DNA of 64,000 nucleotides from Syngnathus acus (GCF_901709675.1 NC_051098.1:4352000-4415999), one strand, 5' to 3'. Shown: positions 1-12,446, counted from the first letter of the stretch. Translations and numbers: made by a program. Notes: generated by a model from the letters alone, not told the origin.

Positions 1-1819
1 AAACAGTGTAGACAATTCAAAAAAAAGGTGTGGAGAGCAGGATGTTATTGCACAGCAATGACTCTGAGACTCTAAGAGTGGTGTGAGTTCATCAGAGCAA
101 CAGCCTGGGGGAAGAAGCTGTTTGCTGGTTTTGGCGTACAGAGCTCTATAACGCCGTCCGGAGGGGAGTAGTATGAAAAGTTTTAATATGAAAGCCACGC
201 AAGTCTTTCTATATGAGGCCCCAGGTAACTAAAAATAAGAAAAATGAAAAGACAACGATAAACACCTAGATGAGGCAGAGAAAGCCGATTGGTTGACACA
301 AGGTATCGAGGAGATGAGCACAGGTGGACAGAAAAACCAACAGGCTTGAAAAACGTGATAAAATAAAATCTAATCAAAACCTAAGTAATAAAAACCCAGA
401 CAATGGCATGACAGTGGTGTTGCGGTGGTGATTTTAATAGACCTCTTTGATAGCTTGAGAAGTATATTACACCCTTCAGTTTGGTCTTTGGTTCTGTTTG
501 TCTAAAGGAGGAGCAAAAGCTAAAAAAACAAACCAACACTGTTGAATTTTCAGTTGGAGTCAGTCACACCTTGACTTGCTCCACATCTTTTCCAAGTTCG
601 ATGATGAGCGTGTTTGCGTTGATGGATAAAAAATGACAAGCACAGCACTATTGGCCTTCTCTTTTCTAAGCAAAATCTGCTCTTATTGTATGTTTGGATT
701 TGACTGGCTTCTTGCGCTACTCTGGTACACGATTGCACTTTGTTTCATCAGCCACTGCAGAAGTGCAGTAAGGAACCGGTGGGGAACTCAACACCCCAGT
801 TCCACCTCCAGGCACAAACACTCCACAAGCCAACTTAAAGAGTAGTAGGTAGAGATGCACTACTTCATTTCGAGGAATACTTTAATACGCCGCTATTATC
901 TGCTAATGACCTGTTTAGCATTCAAATAGCCTTGCGTTTGCATCTCATTTGATTGAGACCGAAATGCTACATTGCGGTAAGGAAAGATCAGCAGGAATTA
1001 ACAGCCTTCATAATGTGGGCGTGTCACTTCCCGTTACTTATTGTTCAAGGTCAAGAGACAAGGGCAAGTGTTGCATCTCAATCAGCCTCCTCAGAGAGCG
1101 ACACCGCCTCGCGCATTTTAATGACAGCGTGAGTAATCTCAACACGCCTCCTCACTTGAAACTAGGTGCGCTTTAAGAGGCTTTAAGCGGAACCTTCAGA
1201 AGACTTCAAAGGGCTGAAAGTGAACAAGTGTCCCAAAGCTCACGTCGGCACATCAGTCACTGCGCCACAAGCTGAAGCTTTGGATTGAGCATACATGTTC
1301 AGACATCGTTTTGGAGAAAACTGACTGCCACGTACATGTCTGAGTCTGACACACATTTTTAAGGTTATCATTTATATTTGAAGCCCTTTTATACCCTGTC
1401 CTTCCCGGAATATGTGATGAAAAGCAAAATGCTGTATAATTATCTCATCTCTTTTTTTTATGTTGCAATTGTCCTGCATCCAGTGTGCAAGATTATATTA
1501 ATTCATTTCCTCTGACCTTTAGTTCACAGTTAGATTCAGCACTGGGGGAACATAATCATACAGAGTTTAAATTATTCTTATTATTCTTGTTTAGGGAAAA
1601 CACTGGAAATTCCATATACTACACCAACCGGCTACATTGTCCTCTGGTACAATCACAGTCCGCTTTAGACCAAATTAGAATGTCTCGTACCTTCCTGGGA
1701 AGTGCACTTACAAAAATAATCTATTATTATACTGCCACAAAATGTATATACATTGTAATAATTATTTGTAAAAACATGAAACTGTATGATGAAGCTCTTT
1801 GTCAAGAAAGTGTGGAATA
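1..1819. other. Intergenic, no recognisable gene
   Basis: No splice-bounded coding exon, transposase or RNA gene was recognised on either strand. Open frames here are short, lack family motifs and look like chance frames in AT-rich DNA. Confidence 0.5.
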
Positions 1820-2330
1820 TATTACATATTTCGTTTCGTTTATTTCAAACGTGGAAAAAAATAAGATTACTGTACACAATGAAAAGACATGACAAAATAC
1901 ATGCATATACATATATATATACACATACAGACATACATACATACATATACATATATATACATATAAAAATATACATATATATACATATACACATACTACA
2001 TATGCACACATACATACACACAAACTAAAAGAGTAGCAATGAAGATATAACCACAAAGAAACCATAAATCCCATTCACATGCCTGAAAAGGAGTGGGAAG
2101 AAGTATAATTTATTTAATCCCACCCCCTTTTAATAATCCCTAAATACCCAGCCATAAATCATTTTTGCCTCAGTTATCCCAACAAAATACTAAATTACTA
2201 AATTATCTCCCACCTGCTGCTCGCTAGACACTAAACATGTACCTACACAATATTAATACGTACGTATATCTCACACACAGACATTTAACATACATACATA
2301 CATACCTCAAATACAACACAAAGATACCTG
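1820..2330 (-). mobile_element. LINE 3' end remnant with ACAT-type microsatellites
   Basis: The stretch at 2083-2131 (GAAAAGGAGTGGGAAGAAGT, then a pyrimidine-rich CCCACCCCC stretch) closely resembles 24,977-25,025 in the L2-like copy at 24.8-25.6 kb. The opening TTCGTTTATTTCAAACGTGG resembles the 3' terminus of that same copy. Between them lies a degenerate (ACAT)n/(ATATAC)n tract at about 1,895-2,020. No reverse transcriptase remains, so assignment rests on similarity to the second copy. Confidence 0.45.
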
Positions 2331-2356
2331 AATGATAAATCTGATATATATATATA

Positions 2357-2433
2357 TAGGGATGGATGGATGGATGGATGGATGGATGGATGGATGGATG
2401 GATGGATGGATGGATGGATGGATGGATGGATGG
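2357..2433. repeat. (GGAT)n microsatellite
   Basis: About 19 consecutive GGAT units, preceded by a short AT tract. Both strands stay open through it because the 4-bp unit has no stop in some frames, so the poly-HPSI and poly-GWMD frames are artefacts. Confidence 0.95.
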
Positions 2434-2870
2434 ACGGACGAAGCTTACGGCAAGAGACGAGACAAGATCGATCAGCAGTCATTTAAAACAAATGCAGTGA
2501 TATATTTTTTGGGGGGATATTTCTCGTTTGTGGGGAAACTGGAATGGTTACATCACAACAACTACCCATTTTTGAAAAAATATTGAATCTTGTGAGGATA
2601 AGCAGTACGTAATATGAACGTATTAATGTATGAATGGTTGTGTTAGCTTAACAGGTAAAGAAAGACAACACACAAGGAAAGACATTTTTGGACAAGTATT
2701 TATATCATGTTTTACACCATGTTGGTAATAATACTCTATATTTTTCAGTGATGAGACTACTGCTGTCAGTATTGGATGCTTGGCCTAAGAAAATGAGTCA
2801 GAAAGGAGTAAATCTGAATAATACAGAGAATCTACAATGTACGAGGACTTTTCCAGATAATCCTTCTTAC

Positions 2871-4187
2871 CAACGTAGCAAGAGAAGGTCTTTTTGAAGC
2901 GGTCAAAGATGAACCAGCATTTCTTCAATGCTGATCGTGCCTCCCATCTTGACCAGATAGCCCTTGCACATCTTCTCAGTGTGGATGGTTTTTACAAGGG
3001 TTCTATAGCCTACGGAAAGCTTAAAATATGTACATAGCATGATAAATTAAAAAAATACAATTTATATAAATGTACTTAAAACATTTCTATTTTTACATTA
3101 CATTACATACGATATCAGACATCTATATACATATACTATATCAACATTTTATGAGCCCCACTTTAGAGAACAGTCAATACATTTATCCTGCAGCTTTTTA
3201 CCATTTACAGGAAGATGTTTATGATATTCATCACAGCTAAAAACAGTCATTTGATATGAATGATGATGACAAATAGTCATTGGCTCTCGAGATCATTCAA
3301 TAGAGTCTGATTTGATGGATCTAATTACAGTTTCAGGCTGTTCAATAGAAGAACATTTTTGAAAGGGTGTTTCTGAATTTTGATTATATGTATATATGTA
3401 TACATTGTATGACCAATAGTGGTTTCTATTAGGGATATTGTCTTAAAACCCTTACAAACACGCATTAAAGTTGAAAAACACCAGATGTATCTTTTTTTTT
3501 AAAGTGACCAGACATCAAGCAGCAGAGACTTCATTCCAGACTCTGTCAGAAGTCCATGTCTGTAAAGCTCAGCTATCAGTTTGGAGGCCAGGCCATTTCA
3601 CACCACTCAATTCCAATTACATCTCCTTTTACTGACCTGAGAGAAGTTCTTGGTCCTCAAACTTAAGTTCCTTCTCCCCCAGCTGCAGTTGATGGAGAGT
3701 TTCATCTTGCAGTCTTTTCTCTGCTTCCCCTCTTTTCCACTCTTCCTCCATCTGATGGCGAGCCAAGCTCTCCTGTTCCTGAAAGAGAGCTATTTCATTC
3801 AATACTCTTGACTAGACTACACTTTGAAAATAATTCAATATATACTTCTTGAGTCTGTTGTCCTTGTGCTTGTCAAAACACTATTTGCATATTAGCTATT
3901 CATTTTGACAGGTATTTCAACACTGTATCAGCACATTCAAGGCACAGAGTGACAAAATCGACTGATAAAAAGGCCAATAAAAATGAATGAAAGAAGTAAA
4001 TTGCAATATTGAATCATTCGGCCTTATTGATAGCATTACTACAAAAAGTCATCAATCACCAAAATCTGATTCCAAACAATCACATGCACGATCGCATAAC
4101 GCCCGTGTTGTAATGGCACTTACCCGAAACTCAATAAGTCTTGCTTTCTCCATCTCTTCAATCTTCTGAGCCTCCGTTCCTCCAAGA
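2871..4187 (-). pseudogene. PHLDB/LL5-like gene fragment: coiled coil plus broken PH domain
   Basis: Three minus-strand exons with good splice signals: 4187-4124, 3778-3637 and 3009-2871. The first two encode charged helical sequence (KIEEMEKARLIEFR, then EQESLARHQMEEEW and KRGEAEKRLQDETL), fitting the coiled coil before the C-terminal PH domain of LL5/PHLDB proteins, which tether CLASP and cortical microtubules at the membrane through phosphoinositides. The third begins the PH domain: CKGYLVKMGG, then KKCWFIFDRFKKTFSCYV. These two halves are in different frames. Between ATC and the TTG AAG AAA that restores the family pattern there are four bases where six are expected, so a 2-bp deletion is likely and the first frame stops soon after. 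The exon encoding the rest of the PH domain was not found below 2,871. A decayed partial copy is likely; a live gene with an assembly error is the alternative. PHLDB1, 2 and 3 cannot be separated. Confidence 0.6.
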
Positions 4188-5216
4188 CTAGAGGTGAAAA
4201 CAAAAACACAGCATTTGAATTCACACTGATTCGAAGATATTTGGGGTTTTATGCATGCTTTTTCTCTTAGAAATCAGAGTAAGGGTGGCAGTGTGTGATT
4301 TCAATATATTCAGGTTTGTACACGAGAATTTATGTTCACTCGGGCAGGTCACATTTTCAGTGATGCAGCCTGAGGTTGGAAATATGAACATTTTAGCTCC
4401 CCTACATATAGTAGGGTCACATTTAACATAAAAAATTGGAATTACTTGGAATGTGAGGAACTGGACTTGTTAATGCATCATATGGTGTACGAAACAGTGG
4501 ATGTGTCAAAAACTAGCTTAGAATAAGGGCTGATGACTTTACTTTGACATTTGGTCTCCAATGCGCACTTTTAATTAGTGCACAAATGCTATTAAAGTTA
4601 TTCAAAATATTTTACCAGTACGGTTTTGTCTTGTGAGCTTCAACAAAGCTGTGAACAGCGGGTTCATTTGGGAGCGCTCTGCAGTGAACACTTTTGTAAC
4701 ACAGTACACAAAGTGCTTCCAACAGATGGTCCCCAAATTAAAACATGCAGATAATGTCTTTAAATGGTGGGGAGTCTGGGAAATGGTGCCTGTGGGTGCT
4801 TTTGTCTGTGTGCCTGACAGAATTTGTCATAAAATGGTTAAATGGAATTATTCAGAATCCGAGGCTTCTCTTTCATTATTAATGAATGTGTTGACATAGC
4901 ACTGCCCATGAGGGAGTTATAGTGTATACTGATGGCATTAATGGTTCATTACTCAAATATTCACCAATTCCAATTTTTTTCAAACCTATGCTCTGTTACA
5001 GTGCTGCCTAATTGCTGTTTTGTGCATTTTCTCAAAGGCCTTAAATGCGCAGTCTATTACAAAAATAGTTCGATTTTCTGCCATCAATTAGTACAAAGAA
5101 ACAGTCATTACTATTATGACTTGGTGAGGGTGTCGTGGGTACCTGGACAAATTATCAGGTGAGCAGGCGGAGTTGTTTCCTGTGGACACGCTGGTGTCCA
5201 TACTGTCAGAGCTCTC
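4188..5216. other. No recognisable feature
   Basis: AT-rich sequence between the PHLDB-like exons and the next terminal exon. No exon, repeat family or RNA gene was recognised. Upstream exons of the PHLDB-like gene should lie here or beyond, but none could be supported. Confidence 0.4.
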
Positions 5217-5375
5217 TCAGCTCAGGGTGTCGTAGGCCTGCTCTCCGGCTGATGCCGGATGGTGATGCAGGATGGAGTGTTGGACCAGAGGAGGGGGGCC
5301 TGTAGATTTGCGACTCAGTGCGGGACTGTAGGTCATTATTGGGGAGTAGGAGGGCGTGGAGGTGATGAGGTGAGG
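5217..5375 (-). CDS. Terminal coding exon of an unrecognised gene
   Basis: Read on the minus strand, a strong acceptor (pyrimidine-rich tract ending TGTCCTGCAG) is followed by 52 codons and a TGA. The peptide is rich in Ser, Pro, His and Tyr: it begins PHLITSTPSYSPIMTYSPAL, has GPPPLVQHSILHHHPAS in the middle and ends GEQAYDTLS. It has no membrane segment or catalytic motif. The composition suggests the disordered C terminus of a nuclear or regulatory protein, but the family is not recognised. Clean splice signal, open frame and higher GC than its surroundings argue for a real exon. Upstream exons were not found, so the gene is partial or split by long introns. Confidence 0.5.
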   Translation of the reverse strand, partial: PHLITSTPSYSPIMTYSPALSRKSTGPPPLVQHSILHHHPASAGEQAYDTLS

Positions 5376-5524
5376 CTGCAGGACAACAATGGAGAAAAAA
5401 CAGTTGCACAAGAGATGTGGCTGTTTTCAAATCTTGAATCTTGAATATAAAGACACTCTGATTAATTATGTCAGGAAAAGACTACTAGAACAGCTGATAA
5501 GAAAAGAAAAAAGATATTATTATA

Positions 5525-5735
5525 AGCTGTGTCTATAGAGCTCTTGGTTCTAGCATTGACACATTCACAGAATGGATAGAAAGTGTGATTATACAAAAAG
5601 GCAACAAACATATCTTTATTTGCAGGGATTATAACATTGATATATTAAATCCAAATAAGCAACGAAATATTGATAATTTTTTTAATTTAATGCATAGCCT
5701 GAGTCTCTTTCCTACAATCACTAGACCCACTAGAG
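5525..5735 (+). mobile_element. LINE endonuclease-domain fragment
   Basis: The plus frame reads CVYRAPGSSIDTFTEWIES, then IFICRDYNIDILNPNKQ and SLSLFPTITRPTR. This is the apurinic-endonuclease core of fish non-LTR retrotransposons, in which a GDFNIDLLNP motif holds a catalytic Asp and Asn; here it is RDYNID. The copy is cut at 5,735 by the MITE that follows and no reverse transcriptase is next to it. Confidence 0.65.
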
Positions 5736-5948
5736 CAGGGGTCACCAACTCCGGTCCTCAAGGGCGCCAATCCAGCCTGTTTTAGGTGCAGCCCTACAAC
5801 AACACACCTGATTCAAATGATCAGCTCATCAGCAAGCTCTATTAAGGATGATAGCGATCCTGATTATTTGAATCAGGTGTGTTGTTGTAGGGCTGCACCT
5901 AAAACAGGCTGGATTGGCCCCCTTGAGGACCGGAGTTGGTGACCCCTG
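5736..5948. mobile_element. hAT-like MITE with long inverted repeats
   Basis: The 213-bp element starts CAGGGGTCACCAACTCCGGT and ends with the complement. The arms pair for roughly 85 bp around a short centre, so it is nearly one hairpin. Flanks are CACTAGAG on the left and CACTAGAT on the right, an 8-bp target duplication with one mismatch, as hAT transposases make. No coding capacity. Confidence 0.85.
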
Positions 5949-5956
5949 CACTAGAT

Positions 5957-6320
5957 TATTATCCATTATCTGTACCGCTTGTCCCCACGGGGGTCACGGG
6001 CGTGCTGGAGTGAGATCCCAGCAGTGATCAGGCAGTAGGCAGGGGACAACCTGAACTGGTTGCCAGCCAATCGCAGGGCACACAGAGACGAACAGCAATT
6101 CGCACTCGCACTCACACCTAGGGACAATTTGGAGTGCTCAATTGGCCTACCAAGCATGTTTTTGGGATGTGGGAGGAAACCGGAGTGCCCGGAGAAAACC
6201 CACGTGGACCCGGGGAGAACATGCAAACTCCACACAGGGAGGGCCGGAGGTGGAATCGAACCTGCACCCCCCTAACTGTGAGGCGGTCGTGCTAACTAGT
6301 GCGTCACCGAGCCGCCTAAT
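5957..6320 (-). mobile_element. tRNA-like SINE copy
   Basis: Reverse-complement copy of the family also seen at 58,830-59,197 and 61,955-62,245. It has the GTTAGCACG A-box-like and GGTTCGATTCC B-box-like segments near its 5' end (right side here), a conserved GTTTGCATGTTCTCCCCG core, the GCGATTGGCTGGCAACCAG block, and ends in sequence leading to a GGATG-type tail. Confidence 0.75.
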
Positions 6321-7262
6321 AATATGACTCAAGGAAATGTTAAAAGTAGCCATCCAGATCATTACATAAGTTAGTAATCACACAAAAAATCTCCTCAACT
6401 ACGGAGTGAGTGGTAAGCACCAAGTGATTTTTTTACTAGTCAAATATGTGTATGAAAAATGAAATACAAATAAAAAATATATAGTATACCAATGAAAAAT
6501 ATTGCACAACATTATTATTTGAAATATATATTTTTTCAAGTAAAAACTTAAGCAAATAACACCAGATGAAATAGTTTTGAATAACATTAATTTGCTTACA
6601 CTTGTCACCAAATGTCACTAGTAGGTACACTGGATTGGTGAAAGAGAGTCATGTGTCAAGTCTTTCTCAATAGAATATAGATTGAAATCAACAGTAAATA
6701 TATGCAAACAAAAAGTTTTGGCCAAAAGGTATCTCTGTTTAATGAAATAAGTACAATAAAAAAGTTGTGTTAAAAATATAAAGTAAAATTACACCCAAAT
6801 TTTACTTGTATGTAAATGTAATGTCATAAATGTAGCTTACTACCCGCCTCTGATCCCTCACTGGTAGAATAATATCCTTGGATTTTGTGGGGGGGGGGGG
6901 GGGGGGTTGTGTCCACAGTGCAAAAGCAGGGATATGCTGAGTTTAGGCTAGTGAATTAGATTAGAGATTTGAGTGCCCGTGGTTCCCTATATTCCTTTGT
7001 GGTTAGTACTTCTAAAGGATTTCAAGGGGCGTTACAAGTTCCTGTTACTGTTAGTTTTACATTTTTCGATAGCTTTGTTTTAAAGCATTTAAACCTTGTT
7101 TGTCCGTCATTGGCTCATCAGATAGCATAAATAGAGCTGTTTTGGTTGCCATCAACAAAACATAGGTAACATTACATTGTATATCATGATATTTTGTGTT
7201 GTTTTGATCTTTAGTGTTTCTTTTTAGAGGACGTCTACCGTGAAGCAATGCATGAACTGAAA
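6321..7262. other. Intergenic, with an 18-base G-run
   Basis: AT-rich sequence without recognisable genes. A run of 18 guanines lies at 6,889-6,906. Confidence 0.5.
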
Positions 7263-7278
7263 TGCCTCTGTCTCTCTC

Positions 7279-7375
<97 letters not shown>

Positions 7376-7452
7376 TTCTGTCTGTCTGTCTCTGTGTCTC
7401 TGTCTTTCACTCTGTCTGTGTCTCTGTTTCTGTCACTCTCTGTCTGTGTCTC

Positions 7453-7515
<63 letters not shown>
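7263..7515. repeat. (TC)n/(TCTG)n microsatellite
   Basis: Long pyrimidine-only tract on the plus strand, made of TC and TCTG units with a few interruptions. Frames through it on both strands (poly-SLSL or poly-ERER) are not genes. Confidence 0.97.
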
Positions 7516-8455
7516 GTCAAACATGCAATGGCATGCACTAGCTCCATCTACTGTATACCACGGGGCTCTCAGAAGGTGCTGAGGGAGCAGAGAGAACAAT
7601 GTTTGAACTACAGCAAAACACAGTTCCCATCAGCTCCAAGATCAAAGGAACTCAATTACCAACAATCGGCTGTAATGAGACCAATGCTGGGACAGCTCGG
7701 TTCCCTCAAATTGCAATGTTATTATGAAAGACTGTGGTGGAAAGACAACAGTAATCGAGTAATATGGGTTTCTCCAGATGTAATCTCATTGACTCTTTAG
7801 GTTTCTCTAGGCAATGCTGGTTGAATTCTCATAAAATTTCACAGGCAGCCTTTCAGTCAGCATGAAGGAATCTCATGAATACCAGCCATGTTCATTGAAG
7901 GACAACTCAGATTAGTGTCACACGAGCAATCACACTTCACATTTTTTTCAGCAACAATGTTTGAATATAGCGTTAAATTAAACCACTCCAGGAAAATAGG
8001 ATAGCACTAAGTTTTGGTTCCCTGCAGACACAGTGCCTGTTTATGTTTATTTATTCACTATTTGTTGGCACTACACATAAATCTAAGCAATTTTAACAGT
8101 TTTTCTTTCTTTTTTTATTTATGAATACTCTTACGCTATTAAGGTTACTTTTCTCACATACCCAACTAATCTCATACTGCACATCTACCTCCTTACAATT
8201 ACTTCACATTGTTTTTAGTGGCAAGTACTGTGTACTAATTTCAGTGCCTTACATAAATACTGAAGTGTGAGAAACAGCAATGTGTACATACTCTGTTAGG
8301 TTAGACAAACTCATGTACTTTTTCATGTTCATATATGTATAAATTCTCTTATTTTTGTCTATAAACATAACTGCTCAATCAGAACATGGATGCAGCACCC
8401 AGAGCTTTGTGGCCTCCCAATACACATGGGCACAGAGAGCGGACACAACACACAC

Positions 8456-8487
<32 letters not shown>

Positions 8488-9281
8488 GGGGGGGGGGGGG
8501 GGGGGGGCGGTAACCTCCCAATACACGTAATAGGTACCAAATGGTCAGGTGACGCTTTCCCACCTTTTCCGGACAGTATAAAACCTTCTGACCTGGAGAT
8601 GGGGCTTTTGTTTCATTTGCTGCCATGCCTCGTGTACTGGCCGCCATTAAACAACCCACGATCTTGCCAATAAAGAACCAACTGTTACTCCACATTTTTG
8701 TTTTCCTTGTTCAACAACGGACATCTCAAACAACACGCAACAATACAATGGCATACTGAACATTAGAAATACAGTAGATGTGTTTCTGATGGGCACTACA
8801 GTGCAAATATACAGTATTGATGTGTTACAAAACTGGTGGTGGCAAATCAGTGATCCGAATTGTGATAAGTGTGGTCAAAGAACATTGCAGGGATTTTTGT
8901 TTATTTTTTTCCATTAAACTTACCCTGAAAAGCATTTTGAAATATAGTTGCTATGCCATCTGTCAGGTTCGGTTTTTTTCTTTTGATATTAAGATACACA
9001 ATACAAGCCTAAATGCCAAAAATGTAAAATGCACACAATTAAAATATCAACTAATCACTTTATCAAATTAACTAAAGTTGTAGAAGCCCAGTGAATGCAA
9101 ATGCTGAATGTCTTTGTGATAATACATTTTAGAGATTCTCCATGCAAAATGTCGTTTAAGTAAAACTATTACATTAAAACAGATTGTTTCTTGATACTGT
9201 ACAAATATTAAATCAGCCTACAGATCTTCATTCAGACTTAAATTGATTAATTAATTGATTCATGTTTTTTTATTTGCAAGT
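7516..9281. other. Intergenic, with CA repeat and 20-base G-run
   Basis: No gene recognised. A (CA)n tract at about 8,447-8,487 runs directly into 20 consecutive guanines at 8,488-8,507. Confidence 0.5.
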
Positions 9282-9476
9282 AAAATTTATGTTAATTACT
9301 TTTCCACTTTAATAACAAATATGTCAATTTACACTGTATTTAACATTTTGTCTCGCTCAACCATCACAGGCAGTTATTAAATTAAAATTTATGTTAATTA
9401 CTTTTCCACTTTAATAACAAATATGTAAATTTACACTCTATTTAACATTTTGTCTCGCTCAACCATCACAGGCAGT
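9282..9476. repeat. Two-copy tandem duplication, 102-bp period
   Basis: The block from AAAATTTATGTTAATTACTT to CAACCATCACAGGCAGT occurs at 9,282-9,374 and again at 9,384-9,476 with only two visible substitutions. Near-identity implies a recent local duplication. No coding content. Confidence 0.9.
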
Positions 9477-11398
9477 CAATGATAATATCACGGGAAGAAG
9501 ATGTGAAATGTGTGTCAACGGTATCAGACTCTAAATTTGATATTCTTCCACACTCCCTAAGTGCCAATGTAATTATCACCATCTCAGTATCTAACATGCT
9601 CATTTGGCTTCATGTTTAAACTAATTAATTTGAATTTAGTGTGTCTGTTTCTGTGTGTGCACTTCTGCGTGAGTGTGAGCCAGCTTGCCGTTCTGCAGCT
9701 TTTCAGAATGAACGCTTGAATTATTATGATGACTTGTTTTGACGCTCTCTCGATGCCCAGTTCCCCATCACAAAGAAAGTGACTCAATCTCCTCAGGGAA
9801 CACTTATCAAAACAATAAGCCAGGCATCATTCAAACACAGCCTTGCACATTTAAACAATTTCATATGTCCCCTTGCTCTTGTTTTTTTTAAGCCTTATTG
9901 TTTTTTCTCTATCTTTTTTCTCTCACCCTTTTAATCCTGCTCCTACTGAGGGATTCTGTTCAACTCATTTCATTCAACATATACAGCGCTTAAGCAACAA
10001 AAATGTTGAAACAAACTCTTGTATATTGGAGGCAAAATGGGTTGGAGTGCTGGCACTGCTGTGCACCCCTGCCTTTGTGTTGCCAATCCTTGTAAAAAGT
10101 TAATGTAAAGCAGGATTCACAAGGAGCAGCTGGTGATGAAATTATGGTGTAACTGATGCCAATGTGCCAGAGTAGAGGAGCGAGTGCATGGCCATCTGCG
10201 GCTTTGAAGGAGGCTTTTTCCTTCCCACGATGCACCGCTGGAGAGGGCTCCTGTACACTTGTACAGTACACCCTAACAGAAGGAGGGCAATATTGCACAA
10301 AATGCGGGCAATCGTTCTGAAAATGAACTTGGAGTTAAGAACATTTTTGAAAAAGTGTTGACTTTGGTGAACAGGTCATTTTTAGATTATTAACACTTCC
10401 CTGAACCATGTTTCAATTTGACTCCTGTACTTAATTTTTAGTAATGATAATAAACATTTAATTTTGAATATACACACACACATATATGCACGAACACACA
10501 GACATGCACGCACACACACGCACACACACCCACCCACACGCACACACACACGCACACATCATTTTATATATATATATATATTCAAAATTAAATGTTTCAT
10601 TCAAATCAAATCATTAATTTGCGATAATTATACATTTTTCTGTGGTCGGTTTCATTCTATAGCATCATAAGGAATGTGTTAAAGTTTATTGAACAGATGG
10701 GATGCAAATTTCTTGCAGGGGTATTGCACATAGCACCCGGTTCTTTTTCTCCGAGACCCGGTATGATTACGAATTAATGCGAGACTAAAGAGGCGCATCA
10801 TGCATAATAAAAAAAAGTGCACTGTCGGCAAAAATAGCAAGACACACACTGTAAACAATGGGGGTGTAAGAGCTCGGAGGGGGAGGCCGCAAAAGCCATG
10901 GTGGTAGGAATGCCAAAAACATGTTTTTGAGAGGGGTGAGCCAGTGTTGCCTATTACTATAGCAACAGGCAGACTAGGCTGCTTCAATCGGCTTTTGGTT
11001 TGTGGGGGAAGCTGAGGATAGGCAGTGAAGCTGGAACCAGGGAGCATGCAGTGCTATCCCGGTTTTACTAATGAGCGGAGTGAGACTTGTTTGGCCTCAG
11101 CCTTTCTGTACGGCGTCAACCTGTCCTTCCTGTCACACTGCTCCCAATGCCCTTGAGCCGCCCGAGGGTCACAAGACGCGGAGACAGAGCTGACAACTAG
11201 CAGCTCTTTGGGGGGTGGGAAGAGTACGCATGCATTTCTACAAGCTTGGCTTCACTTTTATATGCATTTTATTTATTTTGTGCTTGTAAGTATGTGTGTG
11301 TGTAATTTTAATTGTAACCGTTGCCCACAATGAACACCATACACAGTTATGGTTAAGAAGTGCCTGAACCATTAAAGCTGTTTAAAGTTCCCTTTGGA
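9477..11398. other. Intergenic, no recognisable gene
   Basis: Holds a (CA)n/(CGCA)n microsatellite at about 10,470-10,556 followed by a short TA tract. The 122-codon minus frame at 10,679-11,047 has no family motif or splice context and is not called. Confidence 0.5.
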
Positions 11399-12446
11399 TT
11401 TTAAAGAAAATAATCAAGATGAGAGTGAAGTGAGCAATTCTTAGTTCCGCTTTTCTCCAAGCTTTGGAACATATCTGTACTAACACTAGTAATGGCTTTA
11501 TATAATAAAATATAGTCTACACACCTGTGTTCGAATACCAGTTTTTGAGTGTGCTTTGAATAGTTAGAGATATATCAAAACATTTTTCATCATGGTCACC
11601 TGCAAATGGGATGAGTCTATTTGAATATTTTTATTGTGTAAAAATATCAAAAACTGAATTTTGACATCAAATGTAAAAACAGGAGTCAGCAGACAACACT
11701 TCACCATTAAAGTTTCTCTGATTAGCCCCAAATAAATCTCAGATGTTGTGATCATGACCTTTTAAATGTATTTGTTGTTGCTTACTAGCAGGCCTGAAGA
11801 TTGGAACTGTTCATAACTGCCTCCATTTTGAAGGGCCCAATTCCACCAGAGAAATAAAAGCCCCAAAGCATAATATTGCCACCAACATGGTTAACTCTAG
11901 GTATGGTGTGGTTGTATAAGATAAAAAACAAACCTCTGGCATTGTAGCCTCAGTTAAATCTCAGTCTTTGTTTTCTTGGACCAAAACAAAATCTTCCAAC
12001 TTGTCATCTGTTCTTTTATGATTTTACAAATGGGTAACAATGAATGGTAAAAAAAAAAAAGTGACTGATTTTCGCCAGGCATGCATGCGTGTGTGTATTT
12101 GTGTGTGGGCGTGCGGACAATTTCTGTCTGACAAATGGCAGCGCCGCACAAGTGCGATTCACTTGCAGTCTGGATGCGTAGGAGTAACAGTTCAAGAGCT
12201 GCCAACCTATAGAAATTCACACACCTTCCATACATTGGAATTTTTTTGAGGACTAGAAAGAATATTACCAAGAGACAATATATTGCAGTCACAAAAAAAG
12301 GATAAGACATATTCATTATTCTATAACCATAATTGTTCATAAATGGAGGCTTAAATTTTTGTTATTGTAATTTACTTATTGCATCAACCTGGTACACTGA
12401 AATTCGGCCAGTGTTAAAAGTTCATGTACAGTGTTAAAAACATTTG
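11399..12446 (-). mobile_element. Degenerate Tc1-like element, copy 1
   Basis: The reverse complement of this stretch matches 59,738-61,876 over nearly its whole length, apart from a LINE insertion in that second copy. The second copy keeps Tc1-like transposase remnants, including a decayed catalytic stretch reading FWSKKTKTEILGHNSRG. Here the coding signal is almost erased. This copy matters as the uninterrupted version of the locus that carries the nested insertion near 60 kb. Confidence 0.65.

Noticed and set aside
7057-7800. Open frames rich in Ser-Leu, Arg-Glu or Cys-Leu on both strands
   Set aside because: They are translations of the TC/TCTG microsatellite and have no flanking coding signal.
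10679-11047. 122-codon minus-strand frame
   Set aside because: No homology, no splice or promoter context, and hydrophobic composition typical of chance frames.
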